In this document: positions 15,575 through 23,370 of the stretch, one piece after another | Position numbering within the stretch: the stretch's first letter is position 1 | How the letters are laid out: every line of letters starts with the position of its first letter | DNA from: Conexibacter sp. | GTDB lineage: Bacteria; Actinomycetota; Thermoleophilia; Solirubrobacterales; Solirubrobacteraceae | Assembly: GCA_025964325.1 (NCBI GenBank) | Contig: JAOPZA010000105.1 | Span: 1 to 44,272, forward strand | Length of the DNA: 44,272 nucleotides | Direction of reading: 5' to 3' | Notes under the pieces: model-generated | The model's input: the letters and a program-made list of their open reading frames with translations, nothing else | What the model was told of the DNA's origin: nothing | Database searches by the model: none | Position numbers and translations under genes: made by a program

Positions 15575-17902
15575 TCAGTCGCCGCCCAGCGCCGCCGCAA
15601 CCGCGACCTGGCCGAACGCGATGCCGCCGTCGTTCGGCGGCAGCAGCGCGGGCACGAGCACGCGCAGGCCGGCGCGATCGAGCGCGGCCGCGGTCGCCTC
15701 GAGCAGCAGCCGGTTCTGGAAGACGCCGCCCGACAGCACGACGGTGTCGAGCCCCTCGCGGCCGGCGAGCGTGCCGCACGCGGCGGCGGTGCCGGCCGCG
15801 ACGCCGGCGTGGAAGCGCGCGGCGACCACGGCGGCGGGCGTTCCGCGCGCGAGGTCGGCGACGACGGCGCGCACCGTCTCGGCCGCGTCGAGCACGCCGT
15901 CGGCGCGCAGCGGCAGCGGGTAGCCGGCGCTCGCTCGCCCAGCCGCGGCGGGCGATCCGCCGGCGGCCCGCGTCGCGAGCGCCTCCAGCTCGATCGCGGC
16001 CTGTCCCTCGTAGCTCACCTCCGCACGCAGGCCGCAGAGCACGGCGACCGCGTCGAACAGCCGCCCCATGCTCGTGGTCGGCGGCGAGCAGAAGCCGGAG
16101 CGCGCGAGGCCGGCGATCGTCGCCCAGCGCGCCGGATCCACCCGCCCGGCGAGCGCGGGCGGCACGCCCGGATCGTCGCCGAGCGCCTCGAGCAGCCACG
16201 CGCACGCCATCCGCCACGGCTGGCGGACGGCCTGCTCGCCGCCCGGGAGGCGGACGCTGCGGAGGTGCCCGCCGCGCGTGAACGACGCGAGACCGCCGAC
16301 CAGCAGCTCGCCGCCCCACACCGCGCCGTCGAGCCCGTAGCCGGTCCCGTCGAAGATCGCGCCGACGGCGGGGCCCTGCTCGCCGTGCTCCGCCAGGCAC
16401 GCCGCGAGGTGCGCGTGGTGGTGCTGCACGCCGACCAGTCGCACGCCCGCGCGCTCCGCCGCGTAGGCGGTCGAGAGGTAGTCGGGATGGAGGTCGTGCG
16501 CGACCAGCTTTGGCGTGACCGCGAACAGGCGCTCGAAGTGCCCGATCCCGGCGTGGAAGGAGCACAGCGTCTCGTAGTTCTCGAGGTCGCCGACGTGGTG
16601 GCTGACCCATGCACTCGCGCCCTTCGCGAGGCAGAACGTGCTCTTCAGCTCCGCGCCGCAGCCGAGCAGCGGCTGCGCGGCGGCGAGCGGCAGGTCGATC
16701 GCCGCCGGCACCTGCCCGCGCGAGCGGCGCAACGCCAGCGGGCGCCTGCGCCCGGCGAGCTCGACGGTGCGCACGACCGAGTCGTCGGTCCGCGTCTCGA
16801 TCGGGCGGTCGTGGACGAGGAAGCGGTCGGCGATCGCGGCGAGGCGGCTCAGCGCGTCGTCGTCGTCGAAGGCGATCGGCTCGTCCGAGACGTTCCCGCT
16901 CGTCATCACGAGCGGCACGCCGGCGTCCCGCAGCAGCAGGTGGTGCAGCGGCGCGTAGGGCAGCATCAGCCCCAGCTCAGCGACCCCCGGCGCGACCGCG
17001 TCCGCGACATGCGCGTCGTCGCGTCGCCGCACCAGGACGATCGGCCGCGCCGGCGCGCACAGCAGCGCCTCGTCCGCCAGCGCCAGCGCGACGAGCGACC
17101 GCGCGGCCGCGACGTCCTCGACCATCAGGGCGAAGGGGCGGTCCTCGCGGCGCTTGCGCGCGCGCAGCGCGCCGACGGCCTCCTCGTCGTCGGCGCGGCA
17201 GGCGAGGTGGTAGCCGCCGATCCCCTTGACGGCGACGATCCGCCCGGCGAGCAGCGCCCGTGCCGCCGCCGCGACGGCGTCGAGGCCCGCGTGCGCGATC
17301 GGCGTGCCCTCCGCGTCGAGCAGGCGCGCCCGCGGCCCGCAGTCCGGGCAGGCGTTCGGCTGGGCGTGGAAGCGGCGGTCGAGCGGATCGTCGTACTCGG
17401 CCTGGCAGCGCGCGCACATCGCGAACGACGCCATCGTCGTGAACGGGCGGTCGTAGGGGATGTCCCGCACGATCGTGAAGCGCGGGCCGCAGTTCGTGCA
17501 GTTGACGAACGGATAGCGGTGACGCCGATCGGTCGGGTCGAGCAGCTCCGCGAGGCAGTCCGCGCACGTCGCCGTGTCGGGCGCGACGGGCGCCTGCGGC
17601 GGACCGCCGCGCGCGCTGGCGGCGATCGCGAAGCCGCGCTCGCCAGTCGGCGCCAGCTCCTCGCGCAGGATCCGCCGCACGCGCGCGAGCGGCGGCGCGT
17701 CGGCGTCCAGGCGCACGAGGCAGGCCTCGACCGCCGCCGCCGGCCCCTCGACCTCCAGCAGGACTCCGCGCTCGTCGTTGAGGACGTGTCCGGCCAGCCC
17801 CAGCTCGCGCGCGAGGCGATAGGCGAACGGACGGAAGCCGACGCCCTGAACCGTCCCCTCGACGCGGGCGCGCACGCGGCGGGATGAGCGAGTCGCCGTC
17901 AT
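15575..17902 (-). CDS. hypF: carbamoyltransferase HypF
   Basis: HypF (775 residues, normal length) makes the cyanide ligands of the [NiFe] centre from carbamoyl phosphate, loading thiocarboxamide onto HypE. Domains in order: acylphosphatase (VEGTVQGVGFRPFAYRLA, residues 14-31); two C4 zinc fingers (C113/C116 with C135/C138, and C163/C166 with C185/C188); a YrdC-like domain (VKGIGGYHLACRA through LMLPYAPLHHLLL, MTSGNVSDEP); and a Kae1/TobZ-like carbamoyltransferase with VQHHHAHLAACLAEH, FDGTGYG and LSGGVFQN. It is the last gene of the operon: its ATG overlaps the SIS gene stop (ATGA). The frame stays open far upstream of 17902, but family alignment sets this start. No evident terminator follows. 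Confidence 0.97.
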   Translation of the reverse strand: MTATRSSRRVRARVEGTVQGVGFRPFAYRLARELGLAGHVLNDERGVLLEVEGPAAAVEACLVRLDADAPPLARVRRILREELAPTGERGFAIAASARGGPPQAPVAPDTATCADCLAELLDPTDRRHRYPFVNCTNCGPRFTIVRDIPYDRPFTTMASFAMCARCQAEYDDPLDRRFHAQPNACPDCGPRARLLDAEGTPIAHAGLDAVAAAARALLAGRIVAVKGIGGYHLACRADDEEAVGALRARKRREDRPFALMVEDVAAARSLVALALADEALLCAPARPIVLVRRRDDAHVADAVAPGVAELGLMLPYAPLHHLLLRDAGVPLVMTSGNVSDEPIAFDDDDALSRLAAIADRFLVHDRPIETRTDDSVVRTVELAGRRRPLALRRSRGQVPAAIDLPLAAAQPLLGCGAELKSTFCLAKGASAWVSHHVGDLENYETLCSFHAGIGHFERLFAVTPKLVAHDLHPDYLSTAYAAERAGVRLVGVQHHHAHLAACLAEHGEQGPAVGAIFDGTGYGLDGAVWGGELLVGGLASFTRGGHLRSVRLPGGEQAVRQPWRMACAWLLEALGDDPGVPPALAGRVDPARWATIAGLARSGFCSPPTTSMGRLFDAVAVLCGLRAEVSYEGQAAIELEALATRAAGGSPAAAGRASAGYPLPLRADGVLDAAETVRAVVADLARGTPAAVVAARFHAGVAAGTAAACGTLAGREGLDTVVLSGGVFQNRLLLEATAAALDRAGLRVLVPALLPPNDGGIAFGQVAVAAALGGD

Positions 17903-19146
17903 GGGGAATCCCGCGCGCCGGAAGAACGAGGCCTCTGGCCGAGCGATTCCACGAGCGCGCGCAGCGCGTGGTACGCCGTCGCCTGCGCCTCCTGGATGCG
18001 CGGGATGTGCTCCGAGCGGCTGACGACGACGTGGTCGGCGAGCGCCTCCGCGGCGACGCGGCCGCCGTCGTAGCCGACGAGCGCGATCGTCGCGACATCG
18101 CGACGTCGCGCCTCGCGCAGCGCCTCCAGCACGCTCAGCGAATTGCCGCTCGTCGAGAGCGCGATCAACGCGTCGCCGGGCCGCGCGTGCGCGATCACCT
18201 GCCGCAGGAAGATCGCGTCGGTGCCGATGTCGTTCGCGATCGCGGTCAGGATCGCCGCGTCCTCGGTCAGGTCGAGCGCCCGCCGCGGCGGACCGCCGCC
18301 GAACGGCGCGTGGAAGTCGGCGACGACGTCCATCGCGTCGGTCGCCGAGCCGCCGTTTCCGAGCGCGAGCAGTCGCCCGCCCGCATCGAGCCGCGTGCGC
18401 AGCATCGCGGCGGCGGCGAGCAGCTCGTCGTGGTGCTCGGTCAGCGTCTGGACGCGCAGCGCCGACACCTCCTCGGCCTTCATCAGGACCGAGGCGCGCA
18501 CGTCGGCGACGACCGCCTCGAGGTCGTCCTCGCGCTCGTCGAGGAACGGGTAGAGGAAGCTCGACGCGCCGCTGTCGTGGTGGGAGCGCGTGGCGCGGCC
18601 GGCGAGCAGCCCCCGGTGGTCGAAGAAGACGTGCACGAGCTCCCACAGCACGTGGTAGGCCGTCTCGACCAGCTCCTGGCGGGCGAACGCGTCGCTGGCC
18701 TCGACGGGGACGAGCTCCCATTCGGCGCCGGACCCGTGCACGAACGCGAGCGTCAGGCTGCCGCGCTCGCGCGCCGCCGCCAGCGCCGCGAGCGTGTCGG
18801 ACTCGGCGCCGAATGCGATCGCGATGTCGCCGGCCTCGACCTCGAGCGCGACCTGCGCCGCCAGCGGACCGCCCTCACCCGCGAGCCCGAGGGCGGGCAG
18901 CGCCCGCTTGCCGACGATCACCGGATGGACGAACTCGACGGCGACGTGGCGCACGTCGGAGCGCGCGGCCGGCGTGGAGCCGAAGGCGACGAGCCGGCCG
19001 CCGCCCGCGAAGCGCTCGGCCATCCGGTGGCACAGCCGCGCGATCGACTCGGCCTCGCGCGAGAAGAAGGCGGCGTTCGCGTCCGTGCGCTGCGCCAGCA
19101 GGGCCGCGATCTGCGCAGCCGCCGCCGGCGTCTGAAGCCGCTCCAT
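17899..19146 (-). CDS. double SIS-domain protein of the hydrogenase operon
   Basis: A 415-residue soluble protein made of two SIS (sugar isomerase) domains. The N-terminal half (about 1-195) has the fold pattern (GRLVAFGSTPAARSD, GDIAIAFGAESDT) but lacks the Ser/Thr-rich phosphosugar loop. The C-terminal half (about 210-400) is GmhA/DiaA-like with GNGGSATDAMDVVADF and ALSTSGNSLSVLEAL, the intact phosphosugar-binding loops, and an E-x2-H-like helix at the end. SIS genes recur in actinobacterial hydrogenase loci, but I know of no assigned role. It starts by TGATG overlap with hypB and ends by ATGA overlap with hypF, so it is translated with the maturation genes. Confidence 0.88.
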   Translation of the reverse strand: MERLQTPAAAAQIAALLAQRTDANAAFFSREAESIARLCHRMAERFAGGGRLVAFGSTPAARSDVRHVAVEFVHPVIVGKRALPALGLAGEGGPLAAQVALEVEAGDIAIAFGAESDTLAALAAARERGSLTLAFVHGSGAEWELVPVEASDAFARQELVETAYHVLWELVHVFFDHRGLLAGRATRSHHDSGASSFLYPFLDEREDDLEAVVADVRASVLMKAEEVSALRVQTLTEHHDELLAAAAMLRTRLDAGGRLLALGNGGSATDAMDVVADFHAPFGGGPPRRALDLTEDAAILTAIANDIGTDAIFLRQVIAHARPGDALIALSTSGNSLSVLEALREARRRDVATIALVGYDGGRVAAEALADHVVVSRSEHIPRIQEAQATAYHALRALVESLGQRPRSSGARDSP

Positions 19147-19832
19147 CACGCGGCGACCGTCGCCCGCCCCGGCAGCGCGGCGAGCCACGCGCGGAAGGCC
19201 CCGACGCTCTCGCCGGTGCGCGCGCTCACGAGCATCCGATCGACGCCGGGGTTGACCTGGTCGAGGTTCGCCTGCAGCCGCTCGACGTCGAAGTCGAGAT
19301 GCGGGAGCAGGTCGACCTTGTTGATGATCACGAGCTCGCAGGCGCGGAACATGAGTGGGTACTTGAGCGGCTTGTCCTCGCCCTCGGTGACGGAGCAGAC
19401 CATGATCCGCGCGTCCTCCCCGACGCGGAACTCGGCCGGGCAGACGAGGTTGCCTACGTTCTCGATCACGAGCAGGTCGAGCTCCGCGAGCGGCAGCGAC
19501 GGCAACGCCGAGCGCACCATGTTGGCGTCGAGGTGGCACTCTCCGCCGAAGCCCGCACCGGTGTTGAGCTGCGTGACGGGGACGTGCAGCAGCGAGAGCC
19601 GGTCGGCGTCGAAGCTGCCCTGCACGTCGCCTTCGAGCACGCCCGCGCGGACGCCCGCGTCCGCGAGCCCGTCGAGCGCCCGCTCGAGCAGCATCGTCTT
19701 GCCGGCGCCCGGCGCGCTCATCAGGTTGACGACCGTCACGCCGGCGCGCGCGAAGTCCTCGCGGTTGGCGCGCGCGATCGTGTCGTTGGCGTCGAGGACG
19801 TCCTCGACGACCCGGACCTTCGTGCGATGCAT
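19146..19832 (-). CDS. hypB: hydrogenase nickel incorporation GTPase HypB
   Basis: HypB (228 residues) is the GTPase that, with HypA, inserts nickel into the large subunit. The P-loop is SAPGAGKT (39-46); the GEC-H nickel/zinc site is C99-H100 in GAGFGGECHLD; ENVGNLVCP and NKVDLLP (G4) are present. There is no N-terminal histidine-rich nickel store, so the cell relies on imported nickel, fitting the NiCoT gene at the operon head. It begins nine bases after the stop of the 36-residue gene (19842) and overlaps the SIS gene by one base. Confidence 0.97.
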   Translation of the reverse strand: MHRTKVRVVEDVLDANDTIARANREDFARAGVTVVNLMSAPGAGKTMLLERALDGLADAGVRAGVLEGDVQGSFDADRLSLLHVPVTQLNTGAGFGGECHLDANMVRSALPSLPLAELDLLVIENVGNLVCPAEFRVGEDARIMVCSVTEGEDKPLKYPLMFRACELVIINKVDLLPHLDFDVERLQANLDQVNPGVDRMLVSARTGESVGAFRAWLAALPGRATVAA

Positions 19833-19841
19833 CGTGCCTCC

Positions 19842-19952
19842 CTACATCTGGCGGACTCTGAGATAGCGCTGGACCTCGGGCATCTGACTCTTCGCCATCA
19901 GGCCGATGCCGGCCAGCAGCACGAGCGTCGTCAACGGCGCGGACTTCTTCAT
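19842..19952 (-). CDS. small single-helix membrane protein, DUF6893-like, 36 residues
   Basis: A 36-residue protein beginning MKKSAPLTTLVLLAGIGLMA: a short basic start, one hydrophobic helix, then a polar basic tail (PEVQRYLRVRQM). The Shine-Dalgarno GAGGAGG is excellent and the ATG overlaps the stop of the protease gene (ATGA), so it is translated. From memory it matches the actinobacterial small-protein family DUF6893 found in hydrogenase loci. It might anchor the otherwise soluble enzyme to the membrane, which is inference. Confidence 0.72.
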   Translation of the reverse strand: MKKSAPLTTLVLLAGIGLMAKSQMPEVQRYLRVRQM

Positions 19953-20806
19953 GACCCGTCCTCCTCTCGTTGCTCGTCGTTCCCGGACGACTCCGCCGAC
20001 AGCTCGGTCATCAGCTCGCCGATCAGCGACTCGACCAGCTCGACCGCCGCGCTGGCCGCCGCGCGCGCGGTCGGGCTCAGCTCCATCACGATCCGCTCGT
20101 CGTCGGGCGCGAGGATCACGTCCGGCTCGCAGCCGACGACGAGCACGCGCGCCGGCAGCGTTCCGAGCACGCGCGCGAGCGCGAGCACGCGAACGGGATC
20201 CATCCCGTGCGCGTCCGGCACCGCCTGCGGCCCCTCCTCGGCGTCGAGCTGCGGCTCGATCACGTAGAGCGTGCCGGGCGCCTTGCCGCGCGGCACCGCG
20301 TCGACGAGCAAGGCCGCGTCCCAGTCGTCCTGCAGCTCGTAGGCGAGGTCCATCCCGCGGATGCCGAAGTCCTCGACCTTGACGCCGGCGGGCAGCTCGC
20401 GCTGCGCCAGCAGCCGCGCGACCTCGACGCCGAAGCCGTCGTCGGCCAGCAGCACGTTGCCGATGCCGGCGACGAGCACCTGCGGCGCGCCCGGCGCGAG
20501 GCCGGCGCCGAGCGGCTCGACCTCGTCGGCGGCGAAGAAGAAGCGATGGCCGGGCTGGCGCGCGATGCCGAGGTCGCGGCCGGGGTCGTCCTCGAGCACG
20601 ACGGCGAGCTGAACGCTGCCGTCGAGCTCCTCGTGGAGCGACTCGACGACCGCCGTGCGGCCGTCCAGCGCGAGGTCGAAGACGTCGCCGCGGCGCCGGC
20701 CGCGCGGATGCAGGTGGACGAGGCTGCCGCGGCCGACGAGGATCCCGCCGATCGCCACCGCGCGGGGGGCGCGGCCCTCGAGGGCATCCCATCCGGGCGT
20801 GCTCAC
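19949..20806 (-). CDS. hydrogenase maturation protease with extra N-terminal domain
   Basis: A 285-residue fusion. Residues about 105-260 are the HyaD/HybD/HycI-type endopeptidase that trims the large-subunit C terminus after nickel insertion. GIGNVLLADDGFG (114-126) with D123, D169 in LLVDAVP and H200 in DAHGMDP match the three nickel-sensing ligands (usually Glu, Asp, His). The first 100 residues form an extra beta-rich domain with HLHPRGRRRGDVFDLAL and RTAVVESLHEELDG, absent from the short family members. The start is the GTG at 20806, overlapping the upstream stop (GTGA). Its target should be the large subunit at 24247-26040. Confidence 0.9.
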   Translation of the reverse strand: MSTPGWDALEGRAPRAVAIGGILVGRGSLVHLHPRGRRRGDVFDLALDGRTAVVESLHEELDGSVQLAVVLEDDPGRDLGIARQPGHRFFFAADEVEPLGAGLAPGAPQVLVAGIGNVLLADDGFGVEVARLLAQRELPAGVKVEDFGIRGMDLAYELQDDWDAALLVDAVPRGKAPGTLYVIEPQLDAEEGPQAVPDAHGMDPVRVLALARVLGTLPARVLVVGCEPDVILAPDDERIVMELSPTARAAASAAVELVESLIGELMTELSAESSGNDEQREEDGS

Positions 20807-21819
20807 GGCCGCCGCACCTGCAGCTCGCGGATCGTCCCGTGGAGGCGCATCAGCTGCTCGGGCGAGAGCGCCTCGGTGCGTTCGAGCACCTCGCGCGCAC
20901 GCGGATCGGAGGCCCGCATCTCGGCCTTCTCCTCGTCGGTCAGGCTGAGGATGTTGAGGATCAGCAGCTGGTCGATCTCGCCGCCGTCGAACAGGTCGCC
21001 GGGGCTCTCCGGCGCGATCCGCGGATGGTCCTCGAGGATGATCGGAGAGGACAGCAGCGTCGTCCGGTCGCCCTCCTCGCCGACGAGGACCGGCCACGTC
21101 CCACGGCTCTCGCACGCCGCCGCGGCGTCGCGCAGCGCCGCCGGCGGATCGGTCGGCGACGGGAAGGCGCCGCCCGAGACGCGCAGGACGGTGTGCGTCG
21201 AGCAGAACGTGCGTCGCAGCGCGGCAGCGCGCTCGTCGCCGTCCCACGGGGTCGTGTTCTCGATCCGCGCGGTGAGGCGGTGCAGCGCGGGCCCCAGCCG
21301 CTCGGCGCGCACCGCGAGCGTTCCCACGAGCCCCTCCCAGCTGCGCACGAGCCCGCCCGCGGGCCGCCCGTCGGCCTCGTGCAGCGGCTCCTCGCTGTGA
21401 CCGGCCGCGACCGCGATCGGGACCTCGAGGCCGCCGGTGAGCTGCGCGGGCGTGAGCGGCGCGGTCGCGACCTCGCGCTCGACCGCCTCCTCCCACGTCA
21501 GGTGACGCTCGCCGCCGACCGCCAGCTCGTCCACCGGCCGGCCGCGCGCGTCGAGCGCCTGACGCCAGACGACGTGGAGGAAGCGCACGGCGACGGCGAC
21601 CGCGAGCTCGGCCGCGTCGCCCTCGACGAGGCACTGCGTCTGCATCGTCCACGGGTCGTCGCCGGCCGCCCGCGCCTCGCTGTGCGCGCGCGGGTAGACG
21701 CCGCCGAACGTCCAGCGCTGCTGGTTCTTCAGGGCCGAGCGGCGGTAGGGCCACAACACGTAGCCCTCGTAGAGGACCGCGTCGGCGATCGCGCGGATCG
21801 GGTCGGCGCCGGCGGTCAC
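20803..21819 (-). CDS. uncharacterised hydrogenase-operon protein, 338 residues
   Basis: I do not recognise a named domain. The protein is soluble, with no signal or membrane segment and few cysteines. It begins near LYEGYVLWPYRRSALKNQQR, has a central VRFLHVVWRQ and IENTTPWDG, and ends in an acidic/helical part (LLILNILSLTDEEKAEM, LSPEQLMRLHGTIREL). The GTG start overlaps the previous stop (GTGA) and its own stop overlaps the protease start, so it is an integral member of the operon. I recall similar unnamed proteins beside group 1h hydrogenases in other actinomycetes. A scaffold or assembly role is a guess. Confidence 0.75.
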   Translation of the reverse strand: MTAGADPIRAIADAVLYEGYVLWPYRRSALKNQQRWTFGGVYPRAHSEARAAGDDPWTMQTQCLVEGDAAELAVAVAVRFLHVVWRQALDARGRPVDELAVGGERHLTWEEAVEREVATAPLTPAQLTGGLEVPIAVAAGHSEEPLHEADGRPAGGLVRSWEGLVGTLAVRAERLGPALHRLTARIENTTPWDGDERAAALRRTFCSTHTVLRVSGGAFPSPTDPPAALRDAAAACESRGTWPVLVGEEGDRTTLLSSPIILEDHPRIAPESPGDLFDGGEIDQLLILNILSLTDEEKAEMRASDPRAREVLERTEALSPEQLMRLHGTIRELQVRRP

Positions 21820-22523
21820 GCGCGCCCCTCGGCGCCGTCGATCAACGCGTCCATCGTCGCCTCCCAGCTCGTCAGCGCGCGCCGCGCGCGGAAGGCCGCA
21901 AGCCGGTCGAAGGCGGTGCGGTCGAGCCGGACCCACGCGCTGCCGGGGAAGCGCGTGTCGATCGCGGCGCGCCAGACGGCCACGGGCAGCGAGCACGCCG
22001 CCTCGCGCTCCCACGAGATCCGGCTCGCGCGCAGACGCCCGTCGGAGCTCAGGTCGAAGACCGTCCCGCTGAAGAGCAGCTCGAGCGGGACGGTGCCGTC
22101 CCGCAGCGCCGCCAGGTACTGCGCCGCGCCGACCTCGAAGTCGTACGTGCACGGCACGTCGAGCTGCGCGACCGTCGTGCCGTCGAAGGGCGGCACGACG
22201 AGCGTCGCCTGCAGCCACGGCAGGCTGCGGAGCGTCTCGCCCCAGCGCGACGGCGCGCCGAACAGCCCCGCCAGCGCCTCCTGCTCCTCCGTCGCGTAGG
22301 CCCGCTGGGTCGCGGAGATGCGGATCTGCACGTCGAGCACGACGGAGCGGATCGGAGCACCGCCCGCGTCGATCGCGAGCGCGAAGCGCAGCGTCGGGGC
22401 GGCGGCCGGGCGCAGCGCCTCGACCCCCGCGACGGCGAACGCCAGCTCCGGCGCAGCCCCGAGGGCGGCCAAGCCGGGCGCTGCGCCGACCGGTCCCGCG
22501 GCTCCCATCGCGCCGCTGCTCAC
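21816..22523 (-). CDS. DUF6084-like hydrogenase-operon protein
   Basis: A 235-residue soluble beta-rich protein. Landmarks are RSVVLDVQIRISATQRAY, ALAGLFG, a WLQATLVVPPFDG block, PCTYDFEV and LLFSGTVF. From memory this is the DUF6084 family that accompanies DUF5947 in actinobacterial hydrogenase loci; function is not known. The GTG at 22523 is preferred because it overlaps the stop of the 67-residue gene (GTGA); an ATG at 22508 would shorten it by five residues. It also overlaps the next gene by four bases. Confidence 0.75.
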   Translation of the reverse strand: MSSGAMGAAGPVGAAPGLAALGAAPELAFAVAGVEALRPAAAPTLRFALAIDAGGAPIRSVVLDVQIRISATQRAYATEEQEALAGLFGAPSRWGETLRSLPWLQATLVVPPFDGTTVAQLDVPCTYDFEVGAAQYLAALRDGTVPLELLFSGTVFDLSSDGRLRASRISWEREAACSLPVAVWRAAIDTRFPGSAWVRLDRTAFDRLAAFRARRALTSWEATMDALIDGAEGRA

Positions 22524-22723
22524 GGCGGCGAGAGGTTCGGCATGCTGGGATCGATCGGATCGCGCGCCCGCGCGTTGATCCCGGTGGAGCGCGCCGCGGT
22601 CGAGCGGCCATCGGGCAGGTGACCGGGCATGCGCTCGTAGGCGCCGGGCTCGTGGCCGGTTCTGATGCCGGGCACGTGCGACGGCGCGTCCGGCGCGACG
22701 TCGGGCTTGCCGGTCTTCACCAT
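22520..22723 (-). CDS. small conserved hydrogenase-operon protein, 67 residues
   Basis: A 67-residue polar protein rich in Pro, Gly, Asp and Arg, probably flexible. Segments DAPSHVPGIRTGHEPG, MPGHLPDGRSTAARSTGIN and DPIDPSMPNLSPP look like linear binding motifs. The start has GGAGGAGA upstream. It overlaps the DUF5947-like gene by seven bases and its TGA overlaps the GTG of the DUF6084-like gene, so reading is almost certain. I recall near-identical small proteins in other actinobacterial group 1h loci, without a name. It may act as a linker or chaperone. Confidence 0.72.
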   Translation of the reverse strand: MVKTGKPDVAPDAPSHVPGIRTGHEPGAYERMPGHLPDGRSTAARSTGINARARDPIDPSMPNLSPP

Positions 22724-23367
22724 CGTGTCTCCTCCCGTCTGGGCAGGTCATCGAAGAAAAGCGCGATCGCGCGCCATACGTCCTCGCCGCCGCTGAACCC
22801 GCGCCAGCGACTGCGGATGATTCCCACCAGCTCGTAGCAGTCGTCGATCGGCACGCGCCAGTGCTCGTGCATCCCGCGGGCGTGGCTGACGAGCAGCGCC
22901 TCGACGTCGGGCTCGAGCTCGTGGAGCACCGGGTTCGCGGCCGCCAGCTCCTCCCACGCCTCCAGCGCCAGCAGCGACTCGGTCGCGCCCATCGGGCTCG
23001 GGTACAGCGCGACGATGCGACCGGCCGGGCTGCTGTCGAAGAAGAACGCCATCTCGACCGGGATCCGCAACCGCTCCCAGGTGGCGTCGTCGAACGCGAA
23101 GCCCTCGAGCCGCCGGCGCCCCAGCGGCACGAGCCGCAGGTGGCCGCCGCCGGCGGCGGGGCGGTCGAACAGCAGCGTGCAGGCGCGGCACGCGCACAGC
23201 AGGCGGCGGCGCTCGACGTCGACGAGGTGGCGATGCTCGGGCGGGACCGCCTCGCCGCAGAGGTCGCAGCGCTCCCCCAGCGCCGCGGCCGACTCCGCCG
23301 CCTCCTGGGAAGGCGACGCGGCCGGAGCCGGTGCGCCGCGCGCGAGCTGAGCGAGGCGCGAGGGCAC
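22717..23367 (-). CDS. DUF5947-like protein with cysteine-rich N terminus
   Basis: A 216-residue soluble protein. After an Ala/Pro leader, C34-x2-C37 and a C58-x-C60-x2-C63 group form a likely zinc- or iron-binding knuckle (GERCDLCG and LLCACRACTLLF). The rest contains FAFDDATWERLRIPVEMAFF, YPSPMGATESLL and WRVPIDDCYELVG. It matches my memory of DUF5947, a family restricted to hydrogenase operons of this kind. Start is the GTG at 23367, three bases after the NifU/Rieske gene stop. If it binds iron, it could serve electron transfer between the hydrogenase and the quinone pool, which is inference. Confidence 0.78.
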   Translation of the reverse strand: MPSRLAQLARGAPAPAASPSQEAAESAAALGERCDLCGEAVPPEHRHLVDVERRRLLCACRACTLLFDRPAAGGGHLRLVPLGRRRLEGFAFDDATWERLRIPVEMAFFFDSSPAGRIVALYPSPMGATESLLALEAWEELAAANPVLHELEPDVEALLVSHARGMHEHWRVPIDDCYELVGIIRSRWRGFSGGEDVWRAIALFFDDLPRREETRW

Positions 23368-23370
23368 GGC

